In this document: in pieces, positions 1-8,754 of the stretch
How the letters are laid out: every line of letters starts with the position of its first letter
How positions within the stretch are numbered: the first letter of the stretch is position 1
NCBI GenBank assembly: GCA_947503895.1
Contig: CANNFT010000007.1
Coordinates: 62,001 to 126,000 of the forward strand
From: an uncultured Saccharospirillaceae bacterium
GTDB lineage: Bacteria; Pseudomonadota; Gammaproteobacteria; Pseudomonadales; Oceanobacteraceae
DNA length: 64,000 nucleotides
Reading direction: 5' to 3'
Made by a program: the position numbers and the translations under genes
Notes under the pieces: generated by a model
What the model saw: only the letters and a program-made list of their open reading frames with translations
Told to the model about the DNA's origin: nothing
Databases searched by the model: none

Positions 1-603
1 CAACCCCCATTCGATTCACCCTATTTTAGCGGTATCAATCCATACACGTTAGGCTTCAACATGATGTGTGATATCAGACGTATTTGCGAGCACCCCACTA
101 AGGAAGATTACGAGTGGTTCCCAGATATGGCAGGCGGAAACTGGCTGGACACCTTGCATTTTGCGATGCAAAATTTTAAAGACGAAAGTTTTATTCTTCA
201 GTATTTGTCCCCAAAAATCATACGAGATTTAAAACTCTTTTCGATCATGGATGACGAACAAAAAATGCATTTAAAAGTGGAAGCCATTCATGATGAAGAT
301 GGGTATCGTACAGTGAGGCAAAACCTGGCTAAACAATATGACCTTTCTTATCGTGAACCGAATATCCAAGTCTATTCTGTTGACATAGAGGGAGACCGTT
401 CGCTCACCCTGCATCATTCCAGACAGGATAATGCACCATTGAATGATGAAACCACAGAGGTGCTCAGACACTTAAGAGAGTTATGGGGTTTTGATGTCTA
501 CTTACACTCTATAGATGATCAAGACCGCGTGATTAAATCTTACTCTTGCACGGTCGATCGTAAATCTGACACCGGTGACCAATTAAGTTTTTCCACTAAT
601 TAA
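1..603 (+). CDS. spoVR: SpoVR-family protein, C-terminal part (gene enters from the left edge)
   Basis: The reading frame is open from base 1, so the gene begins outside the window and only about 200 C-terminal residues are seen. The fragment carries motifs I associate with the SpoVR/YcgB family: NPYTLGFNMM at the start, then a CDIRRICE-like stretch, a WFPD segment and NFKDESFI. The family is widespread in proteobacteria and Bacillus; in B. subtilis it affects spore cortex formation, and in enterobacteria it is a cytosolic stress-associated protein of unknown activity. It is often found beside yeaG/yeaH, which would lie to the left and cannot be seen. A hairpin terminator follows 16 bases after the stop codon. 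The family call is firm; the biochemical role is unknown. Confidence 0.9.
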   Translation, partial: QPPFDSPYFSGINPYTLGFNMMCDIRRICEHPTKEDYEWFPDMAGGNWLDTLHFAMQNFKDESFILQYLSPKIIRDLKLFSIMDDEQKMHLKVEAIHDEDGYRTVRQNLAKQYDLSYREPNIQVYSVDIEGDRSLTLHHSRQDNAPLNDETTEVLRHLRELWGFDVYLHSIDDQDRVIKSYSCTVDRKSDTGDQLSFSTN

Positions 604-619
604 CGAACATGAGTACTGA

Positions 620-646
620 CCGTGCCTGAAGCGGGCACGGTTTATT
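620..646 (+). terminator. Intrinsic terminator of the SpoVR gene
   Basis: A perfect 7-bp stem (620-626 with 634-640) with a 7-base loop is followed by TTTATT. It lies just after the SpoVR stop codon and before the convergent rhodanese gene. Confidence 0.75.
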
Positions 647-657
647 ACCTCACTCTA

Positions 658-1053
658 TCAAACGCTGACTAATTGAAATCCTTCATCAAGCCAGCCTGTG
701 ACACCTCCAATCATTTTTTTCACGGGTCGATTTAGCATTGCCAGTTTAATGGCCGCTTTTTCGGTCGCATTACAATGTGGACCAGCACAATAAACAACAA
801 ATAACATATCCATCGGATATTCGGACACGACCTTCTCATTAATTCGCACATAGGGCCAATTGAGCGCGCCTTGAATATGGCCTTTAGCAAACGCCTCCTC
901 TCCTCTCACATCCAATAAAATAAAGTCCTGACGTCCTTGCGTTAACGCATGGTGTACATCCCAACAGTCCGTTTCATATTGCATCAGTGTTTCAAAATGC
1001 CGTATCGCATCTTGACTGTTGGCAGCCGGTGGCCGCGAAACCATGGAGCTCAT
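658..1053 (-). CDS. Rhodanese-like domain protein
   Basis: 131 residues forming a single rhodanese domain: LLDVRGEEAF, then GHIQGALNWPY, then the active-site loop YCAGPHCN with the candidate catalytic cysteine near residue 90. The canonical loop is CxxGxR; here the last positions are H, C and N rather than an arginine, so sulfurtransferase activity may be altered and the second cysteine is notable. The start ATG at 1053 is preceded by AAGGA at good spacing. It is transcribed away from the GlxA-type regulator at 1190, with which it probably shares a divergent promoter region. Likely cytosolic, with no signal peptide. The substrate is unknown. Confidence 0.85.
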   Translation of the reverse strand: MSSMVSRPPAANSQDAIRHFETLMQYETDCWDVHHALTQGRQDFILLDVRGEEAFAKGHIQGALNWPYVRINEKVVSEYPMDMLFVVYCAGPHCNATEKAAIKLAMLNRPVKKMIGGVTGWLDEGFQLVSV

Positions 1054-1189
1054 TGATTCAATCCTTCTCTTTGTGTTCGGCTGACATTATGGAATGAGGT
1101 CGCGACAACCAACATTGACTTAAAAGACTATAATCGTTAATTTTAAGCCAGTATCATCACCATTGAGCCAGTACTCGATTGAACGCGCT

Positions 1190-2152
1190 ATGAAACGCAT
1201 TGCCATCCTCACTTATCCAAATGCCGCGCTTTTTGAGCTGGGTTGTGCGACAGAACTGTTTGCGCTGGCCCGTCCCGACATACAAAACTGGTATCAAGCT
1301 GATGTCGTGACCTTCTCGGATGAACCGCTAAACGGTATTGCGGGGCTCACCTTACAAGCCCCTGTGATAAAGGATTTAGACGAATTTGATATGTTAGTCG
1401 TGCCGAGCTGGCCGACAACACCAGCAGGCTCCTCCGCCCTACTGAACCGCCAAATGATCACCGCTATTAAACGATTTGCTGACGCCGGCCATCGGGTCCT
1501 GTCATTTTGCTCGGGTGCTTTTCTATTGGGCGAATTAAATCTGTTGAATCAACGCCCTGCGACCACTCACTGGCGATACGAAGCAACGTTTAAACAACGC
1601 TTTCCTTTCACGCAATATGTGGACGACGTGCTCTATCTCTACGATGGTTTAATCGGTTGTTCGGCTGGCAGTGCCGCAGCCATCGACTTAGGTATTGAAG
1701 TGATTCGACAGGATTATGGCTACGTCGTGGCTAACCAGGTAGCACGGCGCTTGGTGCTGCCGCCACATCGCCAAGGTGGACAGTCACAGTTTGTGGAAAC
1801 CCCCGTCCTACCGAAAGCCAACGGGTTTGCCGAAACCGTAGATTGGGCAATCGAGCACTTAGGCACAGAGATAACGGTTGAATCCCTCGCAGCGAAAGCT
1901 TCCATGTCACGGCGTACCTTTGATCGACAATTTCGAAAGGCCTTCAATATGGCACCAAAAGAGTGGTTAATTGCACAACGCTTACACTTGGCTAAACAGC
2001 TCCTCTCAAGCACTCGTCGCCCAATCGAAGAGGTCGCGACCCTCGCTGGATTCAATAATGCCACCACTCTGAGACATCACTTTCGCTCTATTTACCATAT
2101 TTCTCCGCGCCAATTTCGAGACCAGTATTCACTGGCCCAGGACGCCACTTAG
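1190..2152 (+). CDS. GlxA-family transcriptional regulator (DJ-1/PfpI domain plus AraC helix-turn-helix)
   Basis: About 320 residues. Residues 1-190 form a DJ-1/PfpI-like domain (MKRIAILTYPNAALFE at the start, and FCSGAFLLGE holding the nucleophile-elbow cysteine). The last 100 residues form a double AraC helix-turn-helix (SLAAKASMSRRTFDRQF and EVATLAGFNNATTLRHHF). Proteins of this class act as activators that sense small metabolites through the PfpI-like domain. I chose ATG 1190 because the family normally begins at this lysine-arginine-hydrophobic stretch; an in-frame TTG at 1163 would add nine residues. It diverges from the rhodanese gene, a plausible target. The ligand cannot be read from the sequence. 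Confidence 0.88.
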   Translation: MKRIAILTYPNAALFELGCATELFALARPDIQNWYQADVVTFSDEPLNGIAGLTLQAPVIKDLDEFDMLVVPSWPTTPAGSSALLNRQMITAIKRFADAGHRVLSFCSGAFLLGELNLLNQRPATTHWRYEATFKQRFPFTQYVDDVLYLYDGLIGCSAGSAAAIDLGIEVIRQDYGYVVANQVARRLVLPPHRQGGQSQFVETPVLPKANGFAETVDWAIEHLGTEITVESLAAKASMSRRTFDRQFRKAFNMAPKEWLIAQRLHLAKQLLSSTRRPIEEVATLAGFNNATTLRHHFRSIYHISPRQFRDQYSLAQDAT

Positions 2153-2184
2153 TACTCTACACGCACCTGCGTTCGCCATTCGTT

Positions 2185-2222
2185 CGTTTTTCAGGTATCC
2201 GTACGTTTTTCAGACATCCGTA
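2185..2222. repeat. 19-bp tandem direct repeat, two copies
   Basis: Copies at 2185-2203 and 2204-2222 share 17 of 19 bases; both begin CGTTTTTCAG and end ATCCGTA. They lie in the 452-bp non-coding stretch between the GlxA-type regulator and the lipase. They could be tandem protein-binding sites or a simple duplication. Confidence 0.6.
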
Positions 2223-2314
2223 GTGGGTCGAGAAATACCTGCCCGTTTTCCGATCCATCAAACGTTCTAGTGTCGTCTCCGCCTCTGCCAAACACCCTAA
2301 AAGACTGGGCATAA

Positions 2315-2338
2315 CACGAAATTTTACGCAATTTCGTG
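2315..2338. promoter_or_regulatory. 9-bp perfect inverted repeat upstream of the lipase gene
   Basis: CACGAAATT (2315-2323) pairs with AATTTCGTG (2330-2338) across a 6-base loop. There is no T-tract on either side, so it is not a typical terminator. It lies about 270 bases before the lipase start. An operator is one reading. The rest of 2153-2604 shows no gene that I can support. Confidence 0.4.
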
Positions 2339-2604
2339 GAACCGGCCTTACGGGTTTGTGCCATTAAATCCGCGTCAAATTAGAACAATTGCACCATTAT
2401 TGACAGATTAATCAAGAAAAGCAGGAAATGAGTCGTAATACCTTGGTATGAATTTGAGTCTAAAATGGACACCCTCACATGCAACACTATTTTCTTAGTT
2501 ATTTTGCGCAAGGATGATATGCACCAGCCCGAGTGGTGTAAGGACACACCTCATAGAATTAGGAATGGCTAATAAGCACCACAATAATAAGAGGTTAGCC
2601 CCAA

Positions 2605-3657
2605 ATGAAACTTAAGACACTTGTCTCTTCACTCGTATTCGCTGGACTTTCAGCAGCAAGCCAAGCCCAACTGGCCGGCCATAATGTCATCCTAGTGCAT
2701 GGTTTTCAGTCCGATAACCTATTTCACCCTCCTTCGTCCAATACAGAAATTGTGCAAAATGGCGAAAACTATTGGTCAAGCTATTGGAATTCACGAGCCG
2801 AAGCGCGTTTTGATTGGGATTCCTCAGAGCGTATAGAAGATGGTACTGCTCAACGCTTATACGATGATGCTGTATCCATGTCTCAGCAGGGCTTGTGTAC
2901 AAATGGTTGCGTTATTGTGACGCACTCCACGGGCGATCTTGTCACACGTTATTTTCTAGACAACCAAGCTGACTGGTTGGCTGCAGCGGGGCACGAGCCG
3001 CTTAATATTCTCACCGTTCTCGACTTTGCGGGGGCTGGCGGTGGTACCGAAATCGCTGATACAGCGGTATCTATGGCAACTAGCAATAATGTATTTGCTT
3101 GGGCGGCCCTTGAGGCGGTTAAAGCTTGGGTGGGTGGCGATTTAGATAGCAACAACTTGGGTGTGCTATATGACCTTCAGCCATCGAATGCTCGTAATCT
3201 TGCCGTGTCTCCAAGCTCCGTTCCTCGTCTACGTTTTGCCGGTGCGGGTAACGATTACTATGGATTGACCGGTGGTTTTATCACAGGTACAGATGATGGT
3301 GTGGTACCCACCCACTCTAGTTGTGGTGCCGTGAGTGCGAAGTCTTATGAAAGCTGTTCAAGAGATGTCTATTTTGATGGTGCAAAAGACTCGGGCGATG
3401 TTAATGGGCCCAGCACGTTATTCTATAACCACTATGCCGTGCTCATGGGCGACGACATCCATCACAATGGCGCTATTGGCAACCAGAAAGGCGTGAAATT
3501 AACTTACGTTGATAATCACTTCTCTGCTGGTGGCATTAATGTCGATTTCTCCACTAAGAATGAATCAAAATGGTACTGGAGATACAACTATCAGTACGTT
3601 CAAAACAGCTCAAATTACACAATGAGCGAAACGGTTTTTAATACATTAAATAACTAA
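2605..3657 (+). CDS. Secreted alpha/beta-hydrolase, lipase-like
   Basis: 350 residues with a clear signal peptide (hydrophobic core LVSSLVFAGLSAAS, likely cut after SQA near residue 21). The mature protein begins with the oxyanion-hole HG motif (VILVHGFQSDN, residues 28-38) and has a nucleophile elbow THSTG with Ser108; this replaces the usual GxSxG first glycine with threonine. Four or more cysteines suggest disulfides in an exported enzyme. Candidate acid residues lie in TDDGVVP and the catalytic His probably in NHYAVL. GAGG upstream of ATG 2605 supports the start. A strong terminator at 3691 ends the transcript. The next gene, an anchored protein of unknown function, may be a partner. Substrate preference cannot be read from the sequence. 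Confidence 0.85.
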   Translation: MKLKTLVSSLVFAGLSAASQAQLAGHNVILVHGFQSDNLFHPPSSNTEIVQNGENYWSSYWNSRAEARFDWDSSERIEDGTAQRLYDDAVSMSQQGLCTNGCVIVTHSTGDLVTRYFLDNQADWLAAAGHEPLNILTVLDFAGAGGGTEIADTAVSMATSNNVFAWAALEAVKAWVGGDLDSNNLGVLYDLQPSNARNLAVSPSSVPRLRFAGAGNDYYGLTGGFITGTDDGVVPTHSSCGAVSAKSYESCSRDVYFDGAKDSGDVNGPSTLFYNHYAVLMGDDIHHNGAIGNQKGVKLTYVDNHFSAGGINVDFSTKNESKWYWRYNYQYVQNSSNYTMSETVFNTLNN

Positions 3658-3690
3658 TGACATTAAAACCTCATTCGTATACTAAAATAT

Positions 3691-3726
3691 AAAAGGCTTC
3701 GCGAAATATTTCGCCAAGCCTTTTCT
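3691..3726 (+). terminator. Intrinsic terminator after the lipase gene
   Basis: AAAAGGCTT (3691-3699) pairs with AAGCCTTTT (3716-3724), with an inner GCGAA/TTCGC stem, followed by more T. It separates the lipase from the gene at 3788. Confidence 0.85.
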
Positions 3727-3787
3727 TTATTACACGTTTTGATTGTCAGAACGAAAGCATGGAGTGCTTTATTAATGGCTTTAGCAC

Positions 3788-4828
3788 ATGCGTATATTCA
3801 TCTTTATTAGTGTTTGCATTTTTCTCACCATCCTATTGCTTCAGCCGCAAAATATGATTGCGCGCTTTCAGTCTGATACATCACGTGATGCAAACGAGTG
3901 GGTTGATACGAATATCACCCCGCCTCCCGTTTCAACGATTCAGACTCAAAAAGAAAAAGCCTTCGAGAATGAATTAGCGGCTCAAATGGCGGTACTCGCA
4001 ACGCGGTATGAAGAGAATATTCGTTTCCCAAATTACTCGGTGCCGATTACACGGGGACAAACAGATTTACTGCAACCTCTACAAGTATTACCGGTTCAAT
4101 TAAATTTAGGGCCAGATGCAGACTCCACAGCTTATTTAGCACCCGATCAATATATTTTTTTCCACGGCGACAGCCTTACAGCCACCTTGAAGACATCCGG
4201 CCCGACCAAAGCCACTCACGTGAGAATCGAGTTAGTTGAAAACAATAACAGCATCGCTCGCTTTCACGTGAAAGAAAAAGACCAGACCTTTACAGCATCG
4301 CTCGAACATTCCAGTTCGCAATGGCCAGTCAACCTTCATATACGAGCGCAGTTTAAGTTTGGTGAGCATGGTGATTTAAGCATTTTATCTCCCATTAAAT
4401 ACTCGCCAGATAACGGCAGCATTACCTCAGTGGGCGAAAGCTACATTGACGGTGCAAACCTGGCTATTCCCGTAACGCTTGATATAAAGCAGGCTGGACG
4501 CTACCGACTAGCGGTTAACTTTTTTGATGAAACGGGCTCACCGTTAGCGCATTTAAATGCCAAGCAAAATCTTAATATTGGTTCTAATCAATGGATACTG
4601 AATGTCCACAGTGAAGTGTTACGGGCAGCCGCTCAGCCTGGGCCTTATTATGTCGATACTTGGACGTTAACTAAGTTGCCCGAGAGACCTGGTATTAAAA
4701 CCAGTTATGGGTCCAGTGCGGTGGGAAAAGTCGTCGTAAAAGGTTTCCCACTTGAAGAGTATGACGATACGCCATGGGAAGACCCAAAAGACAAAGCGCG
4801 CTTGGAATTTTTGAAGAAGCTACAATAA
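3788..4828 (+). CDS. Unknown membrane-anchored periplasmic protein downstream of the lipase
   Basis: 346 residues. Residues 1-20 are a hydrophobic segment (FIFISVCIFLTILLL) that could be an uncleaved anchor. A low-complexity proline-containing linker and a short helical stretch (about residues 50-75) follow, then a region of alternating beta-like segments (about 120-320) that could be two immunoglobulin-like domains. The C-terminus is charged. I do not recognise the family with confidence; DUF4785-type Ig-like proteins are one possibility. It lacks the RxxFDY motif of lipase-specific foldases. It sits 130 bases after the lipase, separated by a terminator, so it probably has its own promoter. 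A role with the lipase is inference from position only. Confidence 0.7.
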   Translation: MRIFIFISVCIFLTILLLQPQNMIARFQSDTSRDANEWVDTNITPPPVSTIQTQKEKAFENELAAQMAVLATRYEENIRFPNYSVPITRGQTDLLQPLQVLPVQLNLGPDADSTAYLAPDQYIFFHGDSLTATLKTSGPTKATHVRIELVENNNSIARFHVKEKDQTFTASLEHSSSQWPVNLHIRAQFKFGEHGDLSILSPIKYSPDNGSITSVGESYIDGANLAIPVTLDIKQAGRYRLAVNFFDETGSPLAHLNAKQNLNIGSNQWILNVHSEVLRAAAQPGPYYVDTWTLTKLPERPGIKTSYGSSAVGKVVVKGFPLEEYDDTPWEDPKDKARLEFLKKLQ

Positions 4829-4889
4829 GCGCAAGCTCATCAATACGGAGCGCAATGGCACTCCGTGATTGAGTGGCAGAGTATCTGGG

Positions 4890-5642
4890 TTATGCTCGTT
4901 TTTCCTGATGTATTTGCTGCCGTAATGCCTCTCGCACTTGTTCTTCCGTCGGAATATTTGACGTCCTCACCAACATAATAATACTTTGTGCCTGAATCGT
5001 TTCATCACCCGCCGGGTGAATGCATACTTTCCCTTCTTTGCTGACGTACGCCAGAGGCGTACCCAAATTAGCGTCGATCATGGCATGAACAACGTTTTTC
5101 CACTTATCGCCTTCTAGCCACAATGGATAACGAATGAAATGATCGTTCGCCCGAGTAAACATATCTTCAATGAGTAACTCTGACCCTGGGCTTTCCATCG
5201 TACGCACAAGAATTTCAGGATAGGATCGAATGGGGCGCACAACGGATTTAACGCCAATTCGTTTTAGTCGCTCGCGATTTTCATCATCTACACATTCAAC
5301 AATGACTCGATACGCTAAGCCATGTTCTTTCATTCGATAACAAACATCAAAGCACAAACTGTCTGAATCCAGTAAATATTCATCTTTAGCTAACACTAAT
5401 ATATGTTCTGCTTCATATAAATTAGCCACTTTAAAATCGGCTTCATGATTACCGTGAGCTTGTACCAGATGAACGCCCATATTCAACAATGAGGTGGGTA
5501 ATCCATTCGGATAATCTGTATTCATGAGAACGATTGGCGTTTTTTTATGAAGCTTATTTTCACGTACTTGAGAGACAAAGCGTTCAAAATAAATATTAGG
5601 ATTGTATTTGGGACTGTTAATAATCACGATATGTTTATTCAT
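4890..5642 (-). CDS. RCK/TrkA-N-like cytosolic protein (potassium channel regulatory type)
   Basis: About 250 residues without membrane segments. The N-terminus is a Rossmann-like RCK/TrkA-N fold (HIVIINSPKYNP, VLMNTDYP, HILVLAKDEYLLDSDS, YRVIVECVD). The last 90 residues resemble an RCK-C/TrkA-C domain (GTPLAYVSKEGKVCIHPAGDE, then SIIMLVRT). Such proteins gate potassium channels or transporters on binding nucleotide. No channel gene lies next to it, so it may act on a distant pore or be a stand-alone sensor. ATG 5642 is preferred over GTG 5654 because AGGTG precedes it at sensible spacing. It is transcribed in the same direction as flgP-flgT but 143 bases away, so co-transcription is uncertain. 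Confidence 0.75.
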   Translation of the reverse strand: MNKHIVIINSPKYNPNIYFERFVSQVRENKLHKKTPIVLMNTDYPNGLPTSLLNMGVHLVQAHGNHEADFKVANLYEAEHILVLAKDEYLLDSDSLCFDVCYRMKEHGLAYRVIVECVDDENRERLKRIGVKSVVRPIRSYPEILVRTMESPGSELLIEDMFTRANDHFIRYPLWLEGDKWKNVVHAMIDANLGTPLAYVSKEGKVCIHPAGDETIQAQSIIMLVRTSNIPTEEQVREALRQQIHQEKRA

Positions 5643-5785
5643 AGCACCTCGCACGCTTATTTTCGATTATTGTGATTTGAGCCAACCAGCTGAGCCGAGT
5701 TAACCCTATGACCACTGATCAACCAATTGAATACCCGCCATGGGCTGATTAGAGTATAGATAGAGATTGAAGAAAACGGTGGGGT

Positions 5786-7030
5786 TCACCAAGCGACCAC
5801 TACATCTTCACGTTGGATCGCATAACGTGATGCGGTTTTATTCAGTTTAGCAATGGCAAAGCGAGGCTGGACTTGAGTCACCGTCGCTTTTACTTTCGTA
5901 TCGTTGAGTTCCACCAATCCTTCATTATCCAAATTGTAAAATGTTCGTGTTCGAAACACCGTGAGTTCATCGCCAGGACGCATGCCGACACTCCCACCGG
6001 TATCAACGCGAATATAATCTCCTCGCGCTTCAATAATTTTTGCCATATACGGTTGGCAACCCAAGTTTGCGTTTAAATCTTGCGTCAATTCGCTAATGGT
6101 CTTTTTAACCTGCTGTCCGAAATCGGTTTTCCAAAACATAGGCGTCGCAAACCCTGTTTTTTCAAAGTCGCCATGATCCCATATGCCTTGCGTTGCATAG
6201 GTATTTTGAAACATCAGTGAACCACTGATGCCGTCATGGACGTAGACATCTAACGCGAAGTTTCGTAATCGTTTCTCTCTTGATAACCCCAAATAATCCA
6301 ATGGTGCATCCCAGCTGCGCTCTATGTCAGCATCGCGATTGATCATCGCTAAATCTCGAATCACACCGGACACCACAAATTGCGCACCAAGTTCCTTTGC
6401 TAATTCAACTGAATTCGTTAATCGCTGAAGATTATTTTGAGAAGAAGGCGCACGATCTATGCTGGAGAAGAGCAGCACATGCCCTGAGTCCATGGCGTGC
6501 AGACGATGCTTGGCATTGATCGTATTTGCAATCACACCTGATAACCGCTGTTCTATATTATCCAAGCGCCCCAACACTGCTTCCTTCGGTGACTGCAAGG
6601 CAAACCCCGCTACCGCAATGGCCTTTCGGTAACCGTTTCCGGCATTGAAAGGGCACATTTGTTGGTTATCTCCGGAAAATTCTGCCCGAATTTTCACTTC
6701 TAAAATGCCGTCTGAGATTTTTTCCTGCATGATACGTACATGCCGAAATTGACCGGTGGTTTTCAAGTGCACGCGATCAGAGGTCACTAATCCATCCACC
6801 AGCATTTGCGAAGAATGTATACTGCCACCCACTTGAAGCGATGCCTGCCTTAAAGCATCTCGTATCGCCAAGTCACGTGATTGCTCGATGTTATCCGACA
6901 TCACCGACGAGCCCACAGCCGTAATTTCTTTAGCCTGCACGTCATTGATACAAACGTATAGCGTGCTGGCCACTATTAATAACAACAGAGGTTTGAGGCG
7001 AGTGTTGAACAGCGGGTGAGCACTAAACAT
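5786..7030 (-). CDS. flgT: Flagellar H-ring protein FlgT
   Basis: 414 residues with an N-terminal signal peptide (LKPLLLLIVASTLYVCINDVQA). The first mature domain carries the FlgT-N pattern EITAVGSSVM and RDLAIRDALRQAS. The middle domain resembles FlgO/TolB-N (KAIAVAGFALQSP, then AKELGAQFVVSGVIRDL). The C-terminal domain is a small beta-barrel (VGMRPGDELTVFR). In Vibrio, FlgT builds the H-ring around the basal body that supports MotX/MotY and sodium-driven rotation. It follows flgP by 11 bases and is probably co-transcribed. ATG 7030 is preferred; a TTG at 7036 would add two residues. The rest of the flagellar regulon is outside the window. Confidence 0.85.
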   Translation of the reverse strand: MFSAHPLFNTRLKPLLLLIVASTLYVCINDVQAKEITAVGSSVMSDNIEQSRDLAIRDALRQASLQVGGSIHSSQMLVDGLVTSDRVHLKTTGQFRHVRIMQEKISDGILEVKIRAEFSGDNQQMCPFNAGNGYRKAIAVAGFALQSPKEAVLGRLDNIEQRLSGVIANTINAKHRLHAMDSGHVLLFSSIDRAPSSQNNLQRLTNSVELAKELGAQFVVSGVIRDLAMINRDADIERSWDAPLDYLGLSREKRLRNFALDVYVHDGISGSLMFQNTYATQGIWDHGDFEKTGFATPMFWKTDFGQQVKKTISELTQDLNANLGCQPYMAKIIEARGDYIRVDTGGSVGMRPGDELTVFRTRTFYNLDNEGLVELNDTKVKATVTQVQPRFAIAKLNKTASRYAIQREDVVVAW

Positions 7031-7041
7031 TCGCAATCAGC

Positions 7042-7692
7042 TTATTCGACAAAGTAGTGATTGGTTTCGGGGATACTGGATTGGCTTTGCACACGATTCA
7101 TATCTTGGTAACGACTGGTTCGTAAACCTTTGCTATCGTGCACGACACCAATTTTACAGTCTGCGTTAAACCGCATATTGTTTTCAGTGGTTAAGCAATT
7201 ACGAAACCCCTGATCAATCACCATTTCGAGAACGGTTTCAACACTGCCGTCTTGTAAAACGTCAGTTGATACCACTCTTGAACCGTGAATAAAGGTATCC
7301 ACATAGGTACGAAATGAATCACTTCTAATGACGACGTCTTTCACGGTAGAAGAACCAGACAATCGAGTGCCATAGACACGTTCGGCCATGGATCGATATG
7401 CATCTAATCGAGAGGCGCGAATTGCGAGTAGACGCTTTTGAACTTTAGACTGACCTTTTGCTTTTTCATTTATGGCTCCGTAGCCCACTACTCTTAATAT
7501 CATGGGTGCAACAGGGTCTACGGCTTGTTGTACAGGTTTCAGCAATACCTCAGCGGACGACACTTCATCGACCTTATCATCATCTTTGGTTAAACCTAGC
7601 CAACTACAACCAGCCATTGGAATAAACAGATACACACATAACATCATCAAGCCCGCCAGCCTGAGCGCTGACAAATTCTGAACCATGCGCAT
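7042..7692 (-). CDS. flgP: Flagellar outer-membrane lipoprotein FlgP (LPP20 family)
   Basis: 216 residues from ATG 7692, which is preceded by AAGGAG at good spacing; a longer TTG reading from 7785 has no such site and would bury the signal peptide. Lipobox MAGC near residue 30 (LFIPMAGCSWLG) marks a lipoprotein. The mature part has the LPP20/FlgP pattern: VVGYGAINE, KRLLAIRASRLDAYRSMAERVYG, then VRSDSFRTYVD-like residues and DGSVETVLEM. FlgP forms the outer-membrane disk around the flagellum in Vibrio and Campylobacter. Pairing with flgT supports the call. FlgO, often a third member of this operon, is not adjacent. Confidence 0.85.
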   Translation of the reverse strand: MRMVQNLSALRLAGLMMLCVYLFIPMAGCSWLGLTKDDDKVDEVSSAEVLLKPVQQAVDPVAPMILRVVGYGAINEKAKGQSKVQKRLLAIRASRLDAYRSMAERVYGTRLSGSSTVKDVVIRSDSFRTYVDTFIHGSRVVSTDVLQDGSVETVLEMVIDQGFRNCLTTENNMRFNADCKIGVVHDSKGLRTSRYQDMNRVQSQSSIPETNHYFVE

Positions 7693-7789
7693 CCTGAACT
7701 CCTTACCTAACGTCAAACTGAAACAAAGATCGTTTAGAACGTTATCGGCAAGGTAAGGATAAGGTTTAACTATTTTTGCTCTCAAGCCA

Positions 7790-8680
7790 CTATTGAGCAG
7801 AACGGCCCAATAGCAAGGGACGAATCGTAGACCAGTGGTAAAGTATCAACCCCAGCATGATGACTCCGGTGCCAAGTAATGCGCTCATTGAAAGCTGTTC
7901 TTGTTCCAATATGCTACCCAACATCAAAGCCAACACAGGCGTTATCAAGGTCGTCAGAGAAACCGTCGCTGCCGACATCTTTTTTAATAAATAGAAGTAG
8001 GCGACAAATCCAATCACCGATCCCATTACGGACAAATACAAGATCGCCCACGCCGATTTTGCCGATATTGAATACGGAAAATCGCTGCCTGTTACCCACC
8101 ATGCGATTCCGTAAATGGGAGCTGACAACAGTAGCGCGCCTGCCGTTTGTGCGAGCGGGTGAACGGGTGCATTTTCTTTTACCAGCATGACCGTACTGGC
8201 TGCATGTAAATTGACACCCAGTAGCAATACCATCAGGCCAGGCAACAAGTACAACGCGACGGTTAACTGCCCACTGAACACCATTGATAAACCAGCCAAT
8301 GCCAATGCAATGCTCCATAGTTTTAAATAAGAAAGGTGACTACCTGGCAGTAGCCATTGGCTGTATAAAGAGACCAACATGGGCAATAGGCCCCAGATCA
8401 CAGCAATCAAACCACTGGGAACAATGTTGGCAGCCCAATAAACACAAAGCATACCTCCCGTGACCCCTAACGCACCTGCGGCATAGCTACGCATCGCAGA
8501 GCGAGTAAAGGGAAAAGCAATTCCCCAACCTTTCAGAAGCAACACACAGAGCGCTAAACTTAGCCACATGCGCAGCGCTACTGCGGGTATAAAGTCCACC
8601 GAATCAACACTGTATGTGATCGCTAGCGGTGTGGTTGACCAAATAAGAACAACACCGATATAACTTAACGGTACACGCAT
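7790..8680 (-). CDS. EamA/DMT-family transporter
   Basis: 296 residues with about ten hydrophobic segments, in two EamA repeats. The first repeat begins PLSYIGVVLIWSTTPLAI, the hallmark TM1 of the family; the second begins near residue 150. Members export or import small metabolites such as amino acids or nucleosides across the inner membrane; the substrate here is not predictable. AAGGAG precedes ATG 8680. It lies upstream of flgP on the same strand with 97 bases between, but seems functionally unrelated. Confidence 0.85.
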   Translation of the reverse strand: MRVPLSYIGVVLIWSTTPLAITYSVDSVDFIPAVALRMWLSLALCVLLLKGWGIAFPFTRSAMRSYAAGALGVTGGMLCVYWAANIVPSGLIAVIWGLLPMLVSLYSQWLLPGSHLSYLKLWSIALALAGLSMVFSGQLTVALYLLPGLMVLLLGVNLHAASTVMLVKENAPVHPLAQTAGALLLSAPIYGIAWWVTGSDFPYSISAKSAWAILYLSVMGSVIGFVAYFYLLKKMSAATVSLTTLITPVLALMLGSILEQEQLSMSALLGTGVIMLGLILYHWSTIRPLLLGRSAQ

Positions 8681-8715
8681 TTTTTTCTCCTTGTGATGCG
8701 CATTTTCGCGATCCT

Positions 8716-8751
8716 AAAAAAAAGAAACCGCGGTCAATGCCGCGGTTTCTT
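8716..8751 (-). terminator. Strong terminator, serving the minus-strand ORF at 8755
   Basis: AGAAACCGCGG (8723-8733) pairs perfectly with CCGCGGTTTCT (8740-8750). Read on the minus strand the stem is followed by a run of eight T. It begins only a few bases after the stop of the small ORF at 8755-9009, which supports that this locus is transcribed. Confidence 0.85.
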
Positions 8752-8754
8752 TTT

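Noticed and set aside
3788..4828. Lipase-specific foldase (LifO/LipB type)
   Set aside because: The protein lacks the RxxFDY motif and the predominantly helical extended fold of that family.
7693..7785. Long N-terminus of FlgP from TTG 7785
   Set aside because: It would bury the signal peptide and lipobox; AAGGAG precedes ATG 7692.
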